Below, in pieces: positions 8,816 to 17,439 of a stretch of DNA of 64,000 nt. The position numbers and the translations under genes were made by a program. Below the pieces are notes generated by a model that saw only the letters and a list, made by a program, of their open reading frames with translations, did not search any database and was not told the DNA's origin. The stretch comes from Fodinibius sp050117475. Lineage in GTDB: Bacteria; Bacteroidota; Rhodothermia; Balneolales; Balneolaceae. The stretch is taken from NCBI GenBank assembly GCA_050117475.1, contig JASFMR010000002.1, forward strand, positions 15,537 through 79,536. The letters are read 5' to 3'. Position 1 is the stretch's first letter. The number at the start of each line of letters is the position of its first letter.

Positions 8816-9895
8816 ATGCCAATTTTACCTGAATGGGCGCCCAACATCCATCCGATGTTGGTTCATTTCCCGCTCGCTATACTTTTTTTTGCTGCTTTCA
8901 TGGACCTGCTTACTTTTTTCTTGGACAAAAAATGGTGGGATGAGAAGAAAACCGCGGTAACTTATTTGATTGGTGCGGTTGCTGCTGTTGTTGTTTACTT
9001 TACCGGCGGGATGGCAGCAGATAGTATTAATATACCAAAGTCTGCCTATCATGCAGTGGGTGCCCATGCTGGATGGGCAGAATGGACGGTATGGTTTTTC
9101 GGGATATATGCAGTTTTAAGAATAATACTCTCCGCCTTGGGCAAATTCGAAAATACCCGTGTACATGTGTTCTTTTTTGCACTTTCGTTCATCGGGTTAT
9201 TCTTTCTTTATGAGACTGGTGAGCACGGTGCTAACCTGGTTTTTAATTACGGCTTGGGTACCGTCCATCATGCGAAAAAGATGGAGTCTGATACTACTAA
9301 TGATGAGATGCAGGGTTTTTCTGTTCTTGCCGATGGAAGTTGGAGCTGGACGGCCGGTTCGAATGCCGGGAAAACATTCAGCCGGCATTTCAATTGGCTG
9401 ACGGCGGATTCTACCACGGAAAGTCCCCAAACAGTTATGGAAGACAGTACCAGCTATTTGCAGTTTAATGCCGGCAAAAACTTTTTCTCTTCCAAGGAGC
9501 AGTATAGGAATTTTCAACTGGATGTTGTCCTGGATGGCTCTTCCCTGGACGGTGATTTGCTCCTGGTTCATCATGTACAAGATGCTCAAAACTATGATTA
9601 TATGGCTATTCGTGCAGATGGTTCAGCGAGCCTCGGACGGGTACGTGACGGCGAATCTGAAACGATCGAAGAGGGCAAGGCTGATTTAAAAAATATCCAT
9701 CAGCTAAGATTCGTCAATAGCGGAGAACATCAGCGCGGTTATGTGAATGGGGAATTGATATTGCACGGACACGTTGAGCCGGCACCCGCCGGCGGTGTGG
9801 GACTGAAACCGGAAGGTGAGGGTACTTTGCTTGTTCAAAAAATGCAGCTTTCTAAACTGACGGGTGTAGAAGAACATCATGAGGATGAAAATTAA
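8816..9895 (+). CDS. DUF2231 membrane domain fused to a beta-sandwich domain
   Basis: A 359-aa protein. The first 145 residues are a DUF2231 domain with four membrane helices (about 15-35, 46-68, 90-110, 118-140) and its hallmarks: HPMLVHFP at 12-19 and an HGANLVFNYG segment near 140. The histidines suggest heme or metal binding, though the family role is unknown. Residues about 165-350 are soluble, beta-rich and rich in aromatic and Gly residues, resembling concanavalin/LamG-like or DUF1080-type modules; the YDYMAIRADG and RGYVNGELILHG segments support this. The gene is monocistronic, closed by a terminator. The leader (8660-8815) is AT-rich and has a 15-bp palindrome at 8718-8732 and a 12-bp one at 8761-8772, which may be chance. 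Function is not known. Confidence 0.75.
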   Translation: MPILPEWAPNIHPMLVHFPLAILFFAAFMDLLTFFLDKKWWDEKKTAVTYLIGAVAAVVVYFTGGMAADSINIPKSAYHAVGAHAGWAEWTVWFFGIYAVLRIILSALGKFENTRVHVFFFALSFIGLFFLYETGEHGANLVFNYGLGTVHHAKKMESDTTNDEMQGFSVLADGSWSWTAGSNAGKTFSRHFNWLTADSTTESPQTVMEDSTSYLQFNAGKNFFSSKEQYRNFQLDVVLDGSSLDGDLLLVHHVQDAQNYDYMAIRADGSASLGRVRDGESETIEEGKADLKNIHQLRFVNSGEHQRGYVNGELILHGHVEPAPAGGVGLKPEGEGTLLVQKMQLSKLTGVEEHHEDEN

Positions 9896-9904
9896 GGTCG
9901 TCTG

Positions 9905-9940
9905 AAAGGCAAAAAGATGCTATGACTTTTTGCCTTTTGA
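9905..9940 (+). terminator. Terminator after the DUF2231 gene
   Basis: A perfect 12-bp stem, AAAGGCAAAAAG at 9905-9916 and CTTTTTGCCTTT at 9926-9937, with a 9-nt loop. The trailing T run is short, so efficiency is uncertain. Confidence 0.7.
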
Positions 9941-9953
9941 GACCCAGATGTAG

Positions 9954-9968
9954 CTGAACTTGTTTCAG
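9954..9968. repeat. REP-like palindrome, copy 1
   Basis: CTGAA-CTTGT-TTCAG, a 5-bp stem just past the DUF2231 terminator. Closely related to the elements at 45858, 45924 and 58968, all intergenic. Confidence 0.4.
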
Positions 9969-10062
9969 TCTCTTTTGGTAGAATTTTTAACCTATTTAGA
10001 ATTTACAGGTCCGAACCAAAAGATTGTAAAAGGATTCCTAATCAACCACGCTTTTAAGATTT

Positions 10063-10087
10063 TTGTAAGTCTGTGATAGACTTACAA
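10063..10087. promoter_or_regulatory. 25-bp perfect inverted repeat upstream of the spondin lipoprotein
   Basis: TTGTAAGTCT and AGACTTACAA form perfect 10-bp arms around GTGAT. The element lies 90 nt before the gene start, near where a promoter would be expected. No T-tract follows, so it is more likely an operator than a terminator. The two-component system encoded just downstream is one candidate regulator, but OmpR-type factors usually prefer direct repeats. Confidence 0.45.
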
Positions 10088-10130
10088 CGGATTCGTTACA
10101 TTTTTGTGACAAAATTCGATCTACAGGTGC

Positions 10131-10145
10131 TTACCTATGAGGTAA
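10131..10145. promoter_or_regulatory. Second inverted repeat in the spondin gene leader
   Basis: TTACC-TATGA-GGTAA, arms of 5 bp, 32 nt before the start codon. A similar sequence, TTACCTAAAGGTAA, occurs upstream of pafA at 22104-22117. The arms are short, so chance is possible. Confidence 0.25.
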
Positions 10146-10176
10146 CTAATAAATCTCAACAAAACAGGTAAGTAAC

Positions 10177-11532
10177 ATGGATCGTTTTTACAAACAATTT
10201 CCCATACCGATGGTAATGGTTATTTTGGCCTTGGTACTGGCTTCATGCAAAGATGGCAATAAAGAAAGCCTTCAAAGTGCTAATTTCGAGGTGACCGTTG
10301 AAAATGCCGGGCAGGTTTATCCTATCCTAAAAAGTGATGCTTTTACTACACCGGTAGGTGCAACAGAAGCAGGACCGCTGAAACCGGGTGATGCCTATGA
10401 ATTTGAATTTACTGCTCCGGTAGGTGCTCATCTTTCACTTGCAACGATGTTTGGGCAGTCTAACGACTGGTTTTTTGCATCGGACGAAGATGGTATTGCA
10501 CTCTATAATGGCGACGGAACAAAAGTAACGGGGGATATCACATCCCAAATAGACTTGTATGATGCCGGGACTGAAGAAGACCAGGAACCGGGTGTAGGGG
10601 ATAACCAAGCCCCTCGTCAAAGTGGGCCTAATACCGGTCCGGCGGATGACAATCCAAACGTAAGATTGGTTGATGACTCAAATTTGCCTTCAACCGACCA
10701 AATGATAAAAGTAACGTTGATGTCAACCAGTGAATACGGTTTTAAGGTTCGTATTGAGAATGAGTCCGACAACAATACGCTTCAGACATCCGAAGGCGGT
10801 AAACCGGTGCTGATATCTCCGGGTGTTTGGTTGGTACATGCTGCAAGTCAGAGTGGGCTGCTTTATACGCTTGGCGAACCTGATTATGGGGACGGCCTTG
10901 AAGGCATTGCCGAAGATGGGAATCCAGGAGACCTTGCACCCAATATTGCCGAGGAGACTGGCTTGACGGTACCAATTTCTCCGGGAGCGTTTGCCGTTTA
11001 TTCCGGATCTAATCCAATTTTCACAGCAGGTCAGCAAGCTCCCGATAACGGGATCGAAGGCATTGCTGAAGACGGTAGTCCCAATATGCTTGGCACTGCA
11101 CTACAATCGGAAGAAAAGGTATCAGAAAGCGGCGTTTACAGTATGCCGGATGCAGGGAGTGAGGCCGGACCCTTGTTTCCCGGTCATACATTTACCTTTA
11201 CATTTTCCGCCGAAGAGGGAGATATGTTGACATTTGCCAGCATGTATGGCCAGTCAAATGATATTTTCTTTAGTCCGGCTGAAGCCGGCATCGATTTGTT
11301 TAGTAATGGTACACCGACTACCGGAGACGTTACCAATCAAATTCTGCTCTGGGATGCAGGTACCGAAACTAATGAAGAACCGGGGATAGGCAGTAATCAA
11401 GCGCCAAGACAAAGCGCCCCCAACACCGGGCCTGCTGATTCCGATACCAATGTCCGGCAAGTTGATGATGGATTTGATTATGGAGCGATTCCTTCACTTA
11501 TCAAAGTTTCCATCCGGGTAGTTCAAAATTAA
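10177..11532 (+). CDS. Lipoprotein with two spondin_N-type domains
   Basis: A 451-aa protein with a lipoprotein signal (lipobox LASC, Cys24), so it is anchored in a membrane facing the periplasm or surface. Two spondin_N-like units lie at about 35-180 and 310-451. Each carries the family motifs GQSND(W/I)FF, DAGTE.(x)EEPG-type and NQAPRQS.PNTGPAD. The linker between them contains two further short repeats of GIAEDG. Spondin domains in eukaryotes mediate matrix adhesion; in bacteria the role is unknown, perhaps surface adhesion or biofilm matrix. The Asp/Asn-rich loops suggest calcium binding. It stands alone between terminators, with palindromes in its leader, directly upstream of a two-component system that may sense the same condition. 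Confidence 0.82.
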   Translation: MDRFYKQFPIPMVMVILALVLASCKDGNKESLQSANFEVTVENAGQVYPILKSDAFTTPVGATEAGPLKPGDAYEFEFTAPVGAHLSLATMFGQSNDWFFASDEDGIALYNGDGTKVTGDITSQIDLYDAGTEEDQEPGVGDNQAPRQSGPNTGPADDNPNVRLVDDSNLPSTDQMIKVTLMSTSEYGFKVRIENESDNNTLQTSEGGKPVLISPGVWLVHAASQSGLLYTLGEPDYGDGLEGIAEDGNPGDLAPNIAEETGLTVPISPGAFAVYSGSNPIFTAGQQAPDNGIEGIAEDGSPNMLGTALQSEEKVSESGVYSMPDAGSEAGPLFPGHTFTFTFSAEEGDMLTFASMYGQSNDIFFSPAEAGIDLFSNGTPTTGDVTNQILLWDAGTETNEEPGIGSNQAPRQSAPNTGPADSDTNVRQVDDGFDYGAIPSLIKVSIRVVQN

Positions 11533-11543
11533 ATTCTGAATTA

Positions 11544-11587
11544 TTGAGAAAGCCGTTCCTTAAGGGGCGGCTTTCTCAACTTTATTT
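11544..11587 (+). terminator. Terminator after the spondin lipoprotein gene
   Basis: A 12-bp perfect stem, TTGAGAAAGCCG at 11544-11555 and CGGCTTTCTCAA at 11568-11579, with a 12-nt loop that can pair further, followed by CTTTATTT. Confidence 0.88.
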
Positions 11588-11595
11588 ACGGCTAG

Positions 11596-11627
11596 TTGAT
11601 ACAGATGGCCTAACAGTTGTATTTTTG
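11596..11627 (+). promoter_or_regulatory. Bacteroidetes-type promoter of the two-component operon
   Basis: TTG at 11596-11598, then 21 nt, then TATTTTTG at 11620-11627, which matches TAnnTTTG. The response regulator ATG is 24 nt further on. Confidence 0.55.
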
Positions 11628-11651
11628 GCAAAAGCTTAGTAGTTAATCCCT

Positions 11652-12371
11652 ATGGTTCAAAAAAATATTCTCATAATAGAAGATGACAAAGAAATCACGG
11701 ATCTGATCGAGATAAACCTTGATGATTCGGAGTATAAGGTCAACAAGGCTTTTGACGGGGAGGAGGGCTTATCTAAAGCCAGGGATTATAAGTACGATTT
11801 GATAATACTGGATCTTATGCTTCCAAAGCTAGACGGACTTGAAATATGCAAGAAGCTGAGGGCGGAGGAAATCCAAACGCCCATACTGATGCTTACAGCA
11901 AGATCGGAAGAGTTTGACAAGGTTTTGGGATTGGAACTCGGTGCTGATGATTATTTGACGAAACCATTCAGTATCAGGGAGCTTTTGGCGCGAATAAAAG
12001 CTAATTTGCGACGAGTCGAAGTAGAACACAAATCATCACAATCGCTGGTTGAAAATCGTAAGCTTGTATTTAAGGATTTGGTTATCGATCCACAGAAAAG
12101 AAAAGTAACGCTAAATGATGAAGTTATTTCGCTGACGCCCAAAGAATTTGAGCTGTTACAGTTGTTTGCCTCCAATCCGGGCAAAGCGTTTTCCAGACAG
12201 GAGTTGCTGGAGAAAATATGGGGGTACCAGTTCGAGGGATATGATCATACTGTGAATTCGCACATCAACAGGCTGAGAAATAAAATTGAGGAAGAGCCCT
12301 CCGATCCATACTATTTAAAAACGGTCTGGGGCGTAGGATACCGATTTGCTGAATTAGAAGAACTTGACTAA
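11652..12371 (+). CDS. OmpR/PhoB-family response regulator
   Basis: A 239-aa transcription factor. The receiver domain (1-120) has the acidic pair Glu10-Asp11-Asp12, the phosphoacceptor Asp54 in LILD-type context, and the conserved Lys of LTKPF near 106. The winged-helix DNA-binding domain (about 140-236) shows LTPKEFELL, the VNSHINRLRNKI recognition helix and the WGVGYRF ending typical of OmpR/PhoB. Its stop codon overlaps the start of the histidine kinase gene by one base (TAATG), so translation is coupled. The signal is unknown; PhoB-type, cell-envelope or metal sensing are all possible. Confidence 0.95.
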   Translation: MVQKNILIIEDDKEITDLIEINLDDSEYKVNKAFDGEEGLSKARDYKYDLIILDLMLPKLDGLEICKKLRAEEIQTPILMLTARSEEFDKVLGLELGADDYLTKPFSIRELLARIKANLRRVEVEHKSSQSLVENRKLVFKDLVIDPQKRKVTLNDEVISLTPKEFELLQLFASNPGKAFSRQELLEKIWGYQFEGYDHTVNSHINRLRNKIEEEPSDPYYLKTVWGVGYRFAELEELD

Positions 12372-13846
12372 TGAAAAAGTTACTGACTTCTTTTTACGGT
12401 AAATTATCGCTTGTCTTTCTGTTTTTATTGATAGCTTTGGGCATTGCACAGGTTTTTATTACCTATAATTCTTCTATGCAATTTGTGAGGCAGGCAGATC
12501 AGAAATTGAATTTAAACCTGGCCCGGGATATGGCGTCGGAGTTTGAACCCCAGTTGCAAGACAGCTTCAACATTGACAAGATCAAGCATTCGATCCATGA
12601 TATGATGGTGGTCAATCCCAGGGTAGAAATCTATATCCTGGATTCGGGAGGGAAGATCCTGGCGTATTTCATCAATCCGCCCCATAAGATTCGTATCGAT
12701 TCGGTAGACTTACAGCCTGTCCGGAATTTTATTAATGGTCAATACACTAATTTGATACAGGGCGAAGATCCTCGTAATCCGGAAACAAAGAAGCCTTTTT
12801 CAGCGGCAAAATTGAGTATCGGGCCTTCAAAACAGGGATATATCTATATAATCCTGGGTGGAGAAAAATATGATTCAGCATTGAATATGCTCGAAAATAG
12901 CTACTTTCTGCGTACCAGTATTAAGATATTCGTAATTATCTTATTGGTGACCGGTATCGTAGGACTTCTTCTTTTTGCGTTTCTTACAAAAAGACTGCGG
13001 CGAATGACGGAGATCATCGAAGGGTTCGACCGCAATGGCCTGGATAGACGGGTACCTGTTCACTCGAATGATGAAATCGGCAGGCTGGCCCAAAGTTTTA
13101 ATAATATGGCTGATACCATACAGAAGAATGTGAGAGAGCTGGAGAAGACTGATCGGCTGCGGCGCGAGCTTATTGCGAATGTATCTCACGATTTACGGAG
13201 TCCCCTTGCTTCAATACAGGGATACCTGGAGACAATTCTGCTCAAAGAGTCTGATCTGAGTGCTGAAAAGAGAAAGCAGTACCTGGAAGTGATCTTAAAA
13301 AATACGACGATGCTTAGGCAGCTGGTAGAAGAGTTATTTGACCTCTCCAAGCTGGATACCAAACAAGTAGAACCCGAATTCGAGCCGTTTTCGATTGCCG
13401 ACCTGGTTCAGGATGTGACCCTTAAATTTGAGCAGCAGGCAGATCAAAAAGGCATTGAACTCGAGGCTGAGGCTCCGCCGTCACTTCCCCTTGTAGAGGG
13501 TGATATTGCCCTTATTGAACGTGTGTTAAGTAATCTTATTGAAAATGCAATTCAATATACAGATGCGGGAGGACTCATCGAGATTCAGCTGAAACCCAAT
13601 TCCCATTTTGTTAGAATATCAGTGTCAGATAACGGGCCGGGAATCAGCCAAGAGGATTTGCCGTATATTTTTGATCGGTTTTATCGAGCCGAAAAGAGCC
13701 GTTCCAAGGATAAGGGAGGTACCGGTCTTGGCCTTGCCATTGCAAAGAAGATTCTGGAGCTTCACAACCAGGATATACAGGTAGAAAATCGGAAACAGGG
13801 CGGAGCCGAATTCTATTTTAAATTACATGTCGCCAACAAGCCCTAG
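12371..13846 (+). CDS. Membrane sensor histidine kinase (HAMP type)
   Basis: A 491-aa inner-membrane kinase. Helix 1 (about 10-30) and helix 2 (about 183-207) flank a periplasmic sensor of about 150 residues with a PAS-like look (RVEIYILDSGGKILAYF). A HAMP domain follows (207-262). The phosphoacceptor His273 lies in VSHDLRSPL. The ATPase domain has the N box ENAIQYT, DNGPGI, FDRFYR and GGTGLGLAI. It pairs with the overlapping response regulator. The architecture resembles PhoR/BaeS/ResE kinases. The ligand cannot be read from the sequence. Confidence 0.95.
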   Translation: MKKLLTSFYGKLSLVFLFLLIALGIAQVFITYNSSMQFVRQADQKLNLNLARDMASEFEPQLQDSFNIDKIKHSIHDMMVVNPRVEIYILDSGGKILAYFINPPHKIRIDSVDLQPVRNFINGQYTNLIQGEDPRNPETKKPFSAAKLSIGPSKQGYIYIILGGEKYDSALNMLENSYFLRTSIKIFVIILLVTGIVGLLLFAFLTKRLRRMTEIIEGFDRNGLDRRVPVHSNDEIGRLAQSFNNMADTIQKNVRELEKTDRLRRELIANVSHDLRSPLASIQGYLETILLKESDLSAEKRKQYLEVILKNTTMLRQLVEELFDLSKLDTKQVEPEFEPFSIADLVQDVTLKFEQQADQKGIELEAEAPPSLPLVEGDIALIERVLSNLIENAIQYTDAGGLIEIQLKPNSHFVRISVSDNGPGISQEDLPYIFDRFYRAEKSRSKDKGGTGLGLAIAKKILELHNQDIQVENRKQGGAEFYFKLHVANKP

Positions 13847-13927
13847 TTTACTACCCTTTTTATTTCAGTATCCATCGATGGCAGATATCTTGCATACCCG
13901 ATGAATATGAGTATGGAACTCCTTCAA

Positions 13928-16900
13928 CTATTTGTTTTTTGCTTGTTTTCCGTTGTCGATTTGATTTAATAATTCCTTTACGGCTCGTTGAAGTTGTGCA
14001 TCACCGCGAGTGCGGTAGTTTGGTGCATTTTCTATTTCAATGTCCGGAATTGCCGGGCCGTGTTCCATATTTTTGTCGGTTGCTTTTACATACCAGCCGC
14101 GGAATGGCAGTCGCACAAAAGAGTCTCCCATAAGCCTGGCGCCCCCGGTCGAAATAACAGCACCAAAGGTAGGTTCACCCACTAATGTTCCGTAATCCAG
14201 GGTCTTGTAAGCGTGTGCAAAGATCTCTGCATTGGAATAGCTGTTCTGGTTGGCCAGGGCAATGGAGGGACCAGTCCAGGTCGCGAAGGGCAAGCGTTCA
14301 CCGAACGGGTAATAGCTCCGAAAGTTTGTGTGGTCCTTTTGTAAATTATTGGTAGCTCCCCGGGGAATTGTATAGGCATGCTGACGGTAATTGAGTACTG
14401 TAAGCAAATAGTCGGTTGTCCAGCCCCCGCCATTATAGCGAACATCAATGATAATACCGTCTTTACCTTCACCGGTAGCGGTAAGTTCTCTTTCAAACCG
14501 TTCAAAGCTGGGCCAGTTCATACCCTGTATATGCAGGTAGCCCAGTCGTCCGTTTGAGTATTTTTCGGTAAGATCCTTTCGCTCTTGAACCCATTCATTA
14601 TACAATTCTTCTTTAAGGCTTCGGGTTGGTTCGATAACGACTTCCCTATTCTTTCCTTTGGCATTACGGACATTAAGCATTGTGGGAGTGTCAACCTTAT
14701 CTTCGAGCAGTTGAAAGAAATTGTCTGTTTTAGCAACCGATTTACCGTCGACCGAAGTGATGACATCACCGGCATATAATTTGCTGACCTCACGATCGGC
14801 CGGTGAGTTTGGAATTACATGGGTTACCCGTACCCCGTTGTCTACCGGTTCAACTTCGACGCCCAGTAATCCGGTATGCATATCTTGCGTTTCTGCGCGC
14901 TCTGATCCATAGAAACCCATGTGGCTGGAATTGAGTTCTCCAAGCATCATATTCATTACATCCTGGAAATCCTGATCGGAGGAAGCTGCCATAGCCCAGG
15001 GTTTATAATGGTCATGCAGGGCGTTCCAATTTTGTCCATGAAAGTTGGGGTCATAGAAATTGATATCCAATTTTCTCCAGGCTTCCTCAAAAATTTGGTT
15101 ACGTTGCTCTTTGTGATTGATAGCCATTTTCGCTGTGAAAGGCATATTCTCGAGATCGTTCTTTTCGAGGTTGAATCGACCCATTTTGCCTCCCTTTTGC
15201 ATTAGGTACAGCGCATTGAGTTTTGAATTGAGTCTCACATTATAGGGGGCGACTCCACCTTGGGTTAGTGCTTTTGTCTCAGTGCCATCCCATTTTGCCT
15301 GGTAAAGGTCTTGGTCGGCATCATAATTTTGGCGGCTGTCGCGATTGACAACAAAAAAGAAAGTTTGCCCGTCCTTAGAAATGGCAATGTCAGATTCATT
15401 GCCGGGTAGGGAAGTTACTTGTTGTAAGCGTTTATAAAGGCCGTCAAAGTTAATATCAACATCAACGCCAACAGTGTCTTCGGGTGAGAGGTGTATGGGT
15501 TTTTCACTTTTCTCCCAGTCAAGCTTAGTGCGTTGCCAGTCACGTTTGTTCAGCCATGCAAACCAGACGTCGTCATCGCCGTTATTACGTGAGGACAGGA
15601 AAGCCAACTTGCTGCCGTCGGGACTCCAAACGGGATCGGTGTCCGGTCGCGGGTGCTTACTGATATTGACCGGATCTTTAGAGTTATCGGCGGGTTGAAT
15701 ATATATTTCGGTGTTGAAATCCAGATCCGGCAGGGAATAGGCCAGCCATTTGCTGTCCGGACTCCACGCTATACCGTCTGCCTCGGCCCACCCTGTGTCA
15801 AGCAATATTGTTTCCTTACCTAATCGGTCGCGGCCATTAATATCTGAAACGATAAGTTGTCCCCGTCCTCGATTAAAAGCCACTTTCTTGCCGTCGGGAG
15901 AGAGAATGGGGTGGCGTTCGGCCTGCTGCGTTTCGGTTAGGCGGATGGTCTTGAATTGTAAACTCTCAAAAAGATCTTTTTTGCCACTGGCAGATTCCAA
16001 GGCGAATAAATCATATTGCCCGTTTCGGTCGCTGGCAAAAAGAATAGTTGAATCATTCAGAAACGTGACGTCCAGATCACGGTATGGGCTGTCTGTCAGT
16101 TTAACAGACCGGTTTTTCTTCGGATTGTTATGCTTGATAAAGATTTCTCCGTTTTCTACAAAGGCAAGCCAGTCTCCACTGGGAGATACAGCAAATTCTT
16201 CGGCGTCCTCTGTGAATGTTTTTCTTTCGATATTGTCAAAGCGCCGGTCATGTGAGACATTGATGTCTAATTTTTGGGGAGTCTCTCCCTCTCGGAAGGT
16301 ATAAATGCCGGTTTGGCTTTCAAAGACGATATAATTGCCGTCATTGCTAACGTCAAAGTAACGGACACCGTCATTCTTCAAATTTGTCAACTGTTGTAAG
16401 TTGCCGATTCTGCCGTCATTCGAAAAACTTGTCTTATAGATATTAAGGGTGCTGTCGCGCTCGCTTGTAAAATATAGTTCATTGTTTCCGGCAAACCGGG
16501 GATACATATCATTCCCCATAAAATCGGTTAACTGCCTGTAAGTTTTGTTTTGGGTATCATATACCCATAGATCCTTATTGGCGGATCCCCGGTAACGCTT
16601 GCGGTATTCCCGGTTGTAGCCGCGAACAAAAACCAGATACCGGCCATTGGGAGACATCGCAGCCATTAAACCGAAAGAATCAAAAAAGCGGGTCGGTGTT
16701 CCGCCCTCGGAAGACACAAGTTGGATTTCCGGCTCCCATTCAACTTGGTTGTATGTACGATTAGTCGTGAAGATAACTCGATTGTCTGGTGCCCAACCCG
16801 TGAGTTCGTCCGAAGCCGAATGGTAAGTCAGCTGTTTAATTTTGCTGCCATCAGCATTCATTACAAAAACATCATTGTTCCCATTGCGATCACTGATAAA

Positions 16901-17140
16901 TGCAATCTTGCTTCCATCCGGGCTCCACTGAGGGCGTGTGTCATAAGCTTCATGCAGGGTCATCCGCCAAGCACGTCCGCCATTTATGGGAACCCTCCAA
17001 ATGTCTCCCTGGTAAGAAAAAGTAATCGCCGACCCATTGGGACTAATGGACGGGAATCGTGCAAAGGGGGTATCCGATTGTGCATTTGCCCCCCAGCTTA
17101 AGCTAAGTAGCAAGTAAAGAAGAAGATATAATCTTTTCAT
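13928..17140 (-). CDS. Tricorn protease homologue, S41 family
   Basis: A 1070-aa exported protease with a signal peptide ending at ANAQ (about residue 21). Residues 25-650 form tandem WD40-like/PD40 beta-propeller repeats, seen as repeated SPDG(S/K)K.AF motifs. A helical region follows with SSHMGFYG near 745, matching the Ser-His of the tricorn active site. Then come a PDZ domain (about 760-850) and the S41 core with IIDVRYNGGG, ALANQNSYSNAEIFAHA and the C-terminal GPAIPDIEIEN. Bacteroidota carry many such proteins, thought to degrade peptides in the periplasm. The gene converges on the histidine kinase gene and is separated from the next minus-strand operon by 299 bp with no visible feature. 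Confidence 0.92.
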   Translation of the reverse strand: MKRLYLLLYLLLSLSWGANAQSDTPFARFPSISPNGSAITFSYQGDIWRVPINGGRAWRMTLHEAYDTRPQWSPDGSKIAFISDRNGNNDVFVMNADGSKIKQLTYHSASDELTGWAPDNRVIFTTNRTYNQVEWEPEIQLVSSEGGTPTRFFDSFGLMAAMSPNGRYLVFVRGYNREYRKRYRGSANKDLWVYDTQNKTYRQLTDFMGNDMYPRFAGNNELYFTSERDSTLNIYKTSFSNDGRIGNLQQLTNLKNDGVRYFDVSNDGNYIVFESQTGIYTFREGETPQKLDINVSHDRRFDNIERKTFTEDAEEFAVSPSGDWLAFVENGEIFIKHNNPKKNRSVKLTDSPYRDLDVTFLNDSTILFASDRNGQYDLFALESASGKKDLFESLQFKTIRLTETQQAERHPILSPDGKKVAFNRGRGQLIVSDINGRDRLGKETILLDTGWAEADGIAWSPDSKWLAYSLPDLDFNTEIYIQPADNSKDPVNISKHPRPDTDPVWSPDGSKLAFLSSRNNGDDDVWFAWLNKRDWQRTKLDWEKSEKPIHLSPEDTVGVDVDINFDGLYKRLQQVTSLPGNESDIAISKDGQTFFFVVNRDSRQNYDADQDLYQAKWDGTETKALTQGGVAPYNVRLNSKLNALYLMQKGGKMGRFNLEKNDLENMPFTAKMAINHKEQRNQIFEEAWRKLDINFYDPNFHGQNWNALHDHYKPWAMAASSDQDFQDVMNMMLGELNSSHMGFYGSERAETQDMHTGLLGVEVEPVDNGVRVTHVIPNSPADREVSKLYAGDVITSVDGKSVAKTDNFFQLLEDKVDTPTMLNVRNAKGKNREVVIEPTRSLKEELYNEWVQERKDLTEKYSNGRLGYLHIQGMNWPSFERFERELTATGEGKDGIIIDVRYNGGGWTTDYLLTVLNYRQHAYTIPRGATNNLQKDHTNFRSYYPFGERLPFATWTGPSIALANQNSYSNAEIFAHAYKTLDYGTLVGEPTFGAVISTGGARLMGDSFVRLPFRGWYVKATDKNMEHGPAIPDIEIENAPNYRTRGDAQLQRAVKELLNQIDNGKQAKNK

Positions 17141-17439
17141 AGTTAGGTAATTGATTAATAACTAGCTGAAATGAATAGCCGGCATTTTAAAAACAGACCG
17201 ATCCCCCTTAATATGGTGTTCATAAGCCAAAACTTAAAATTAAGATTATAAGAGCTTGAAAAGGAATAGCCCTAACCATGGATCCTTTTTTCCCAGAAAC
17301 AGTATAAAATCAGAGAATCCGTCTTATTCTTGACGGGTCATAGAAAAAATTCCAAAAAATTAGATCCGATGGAAATTACTATATACCGCCACTATAGATG
17401 AGTACATATTTATTTGATGCCGATACGCTGATGAATTTT

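Noticed and set aside
15750..16304. 184-codon open frame antisense to the tricorn gene
   Set aside because: The opposite strand encodes clear PD40 propeller repeats; the antisense frame has a Ser/Arg-rich shadow composition and no family.
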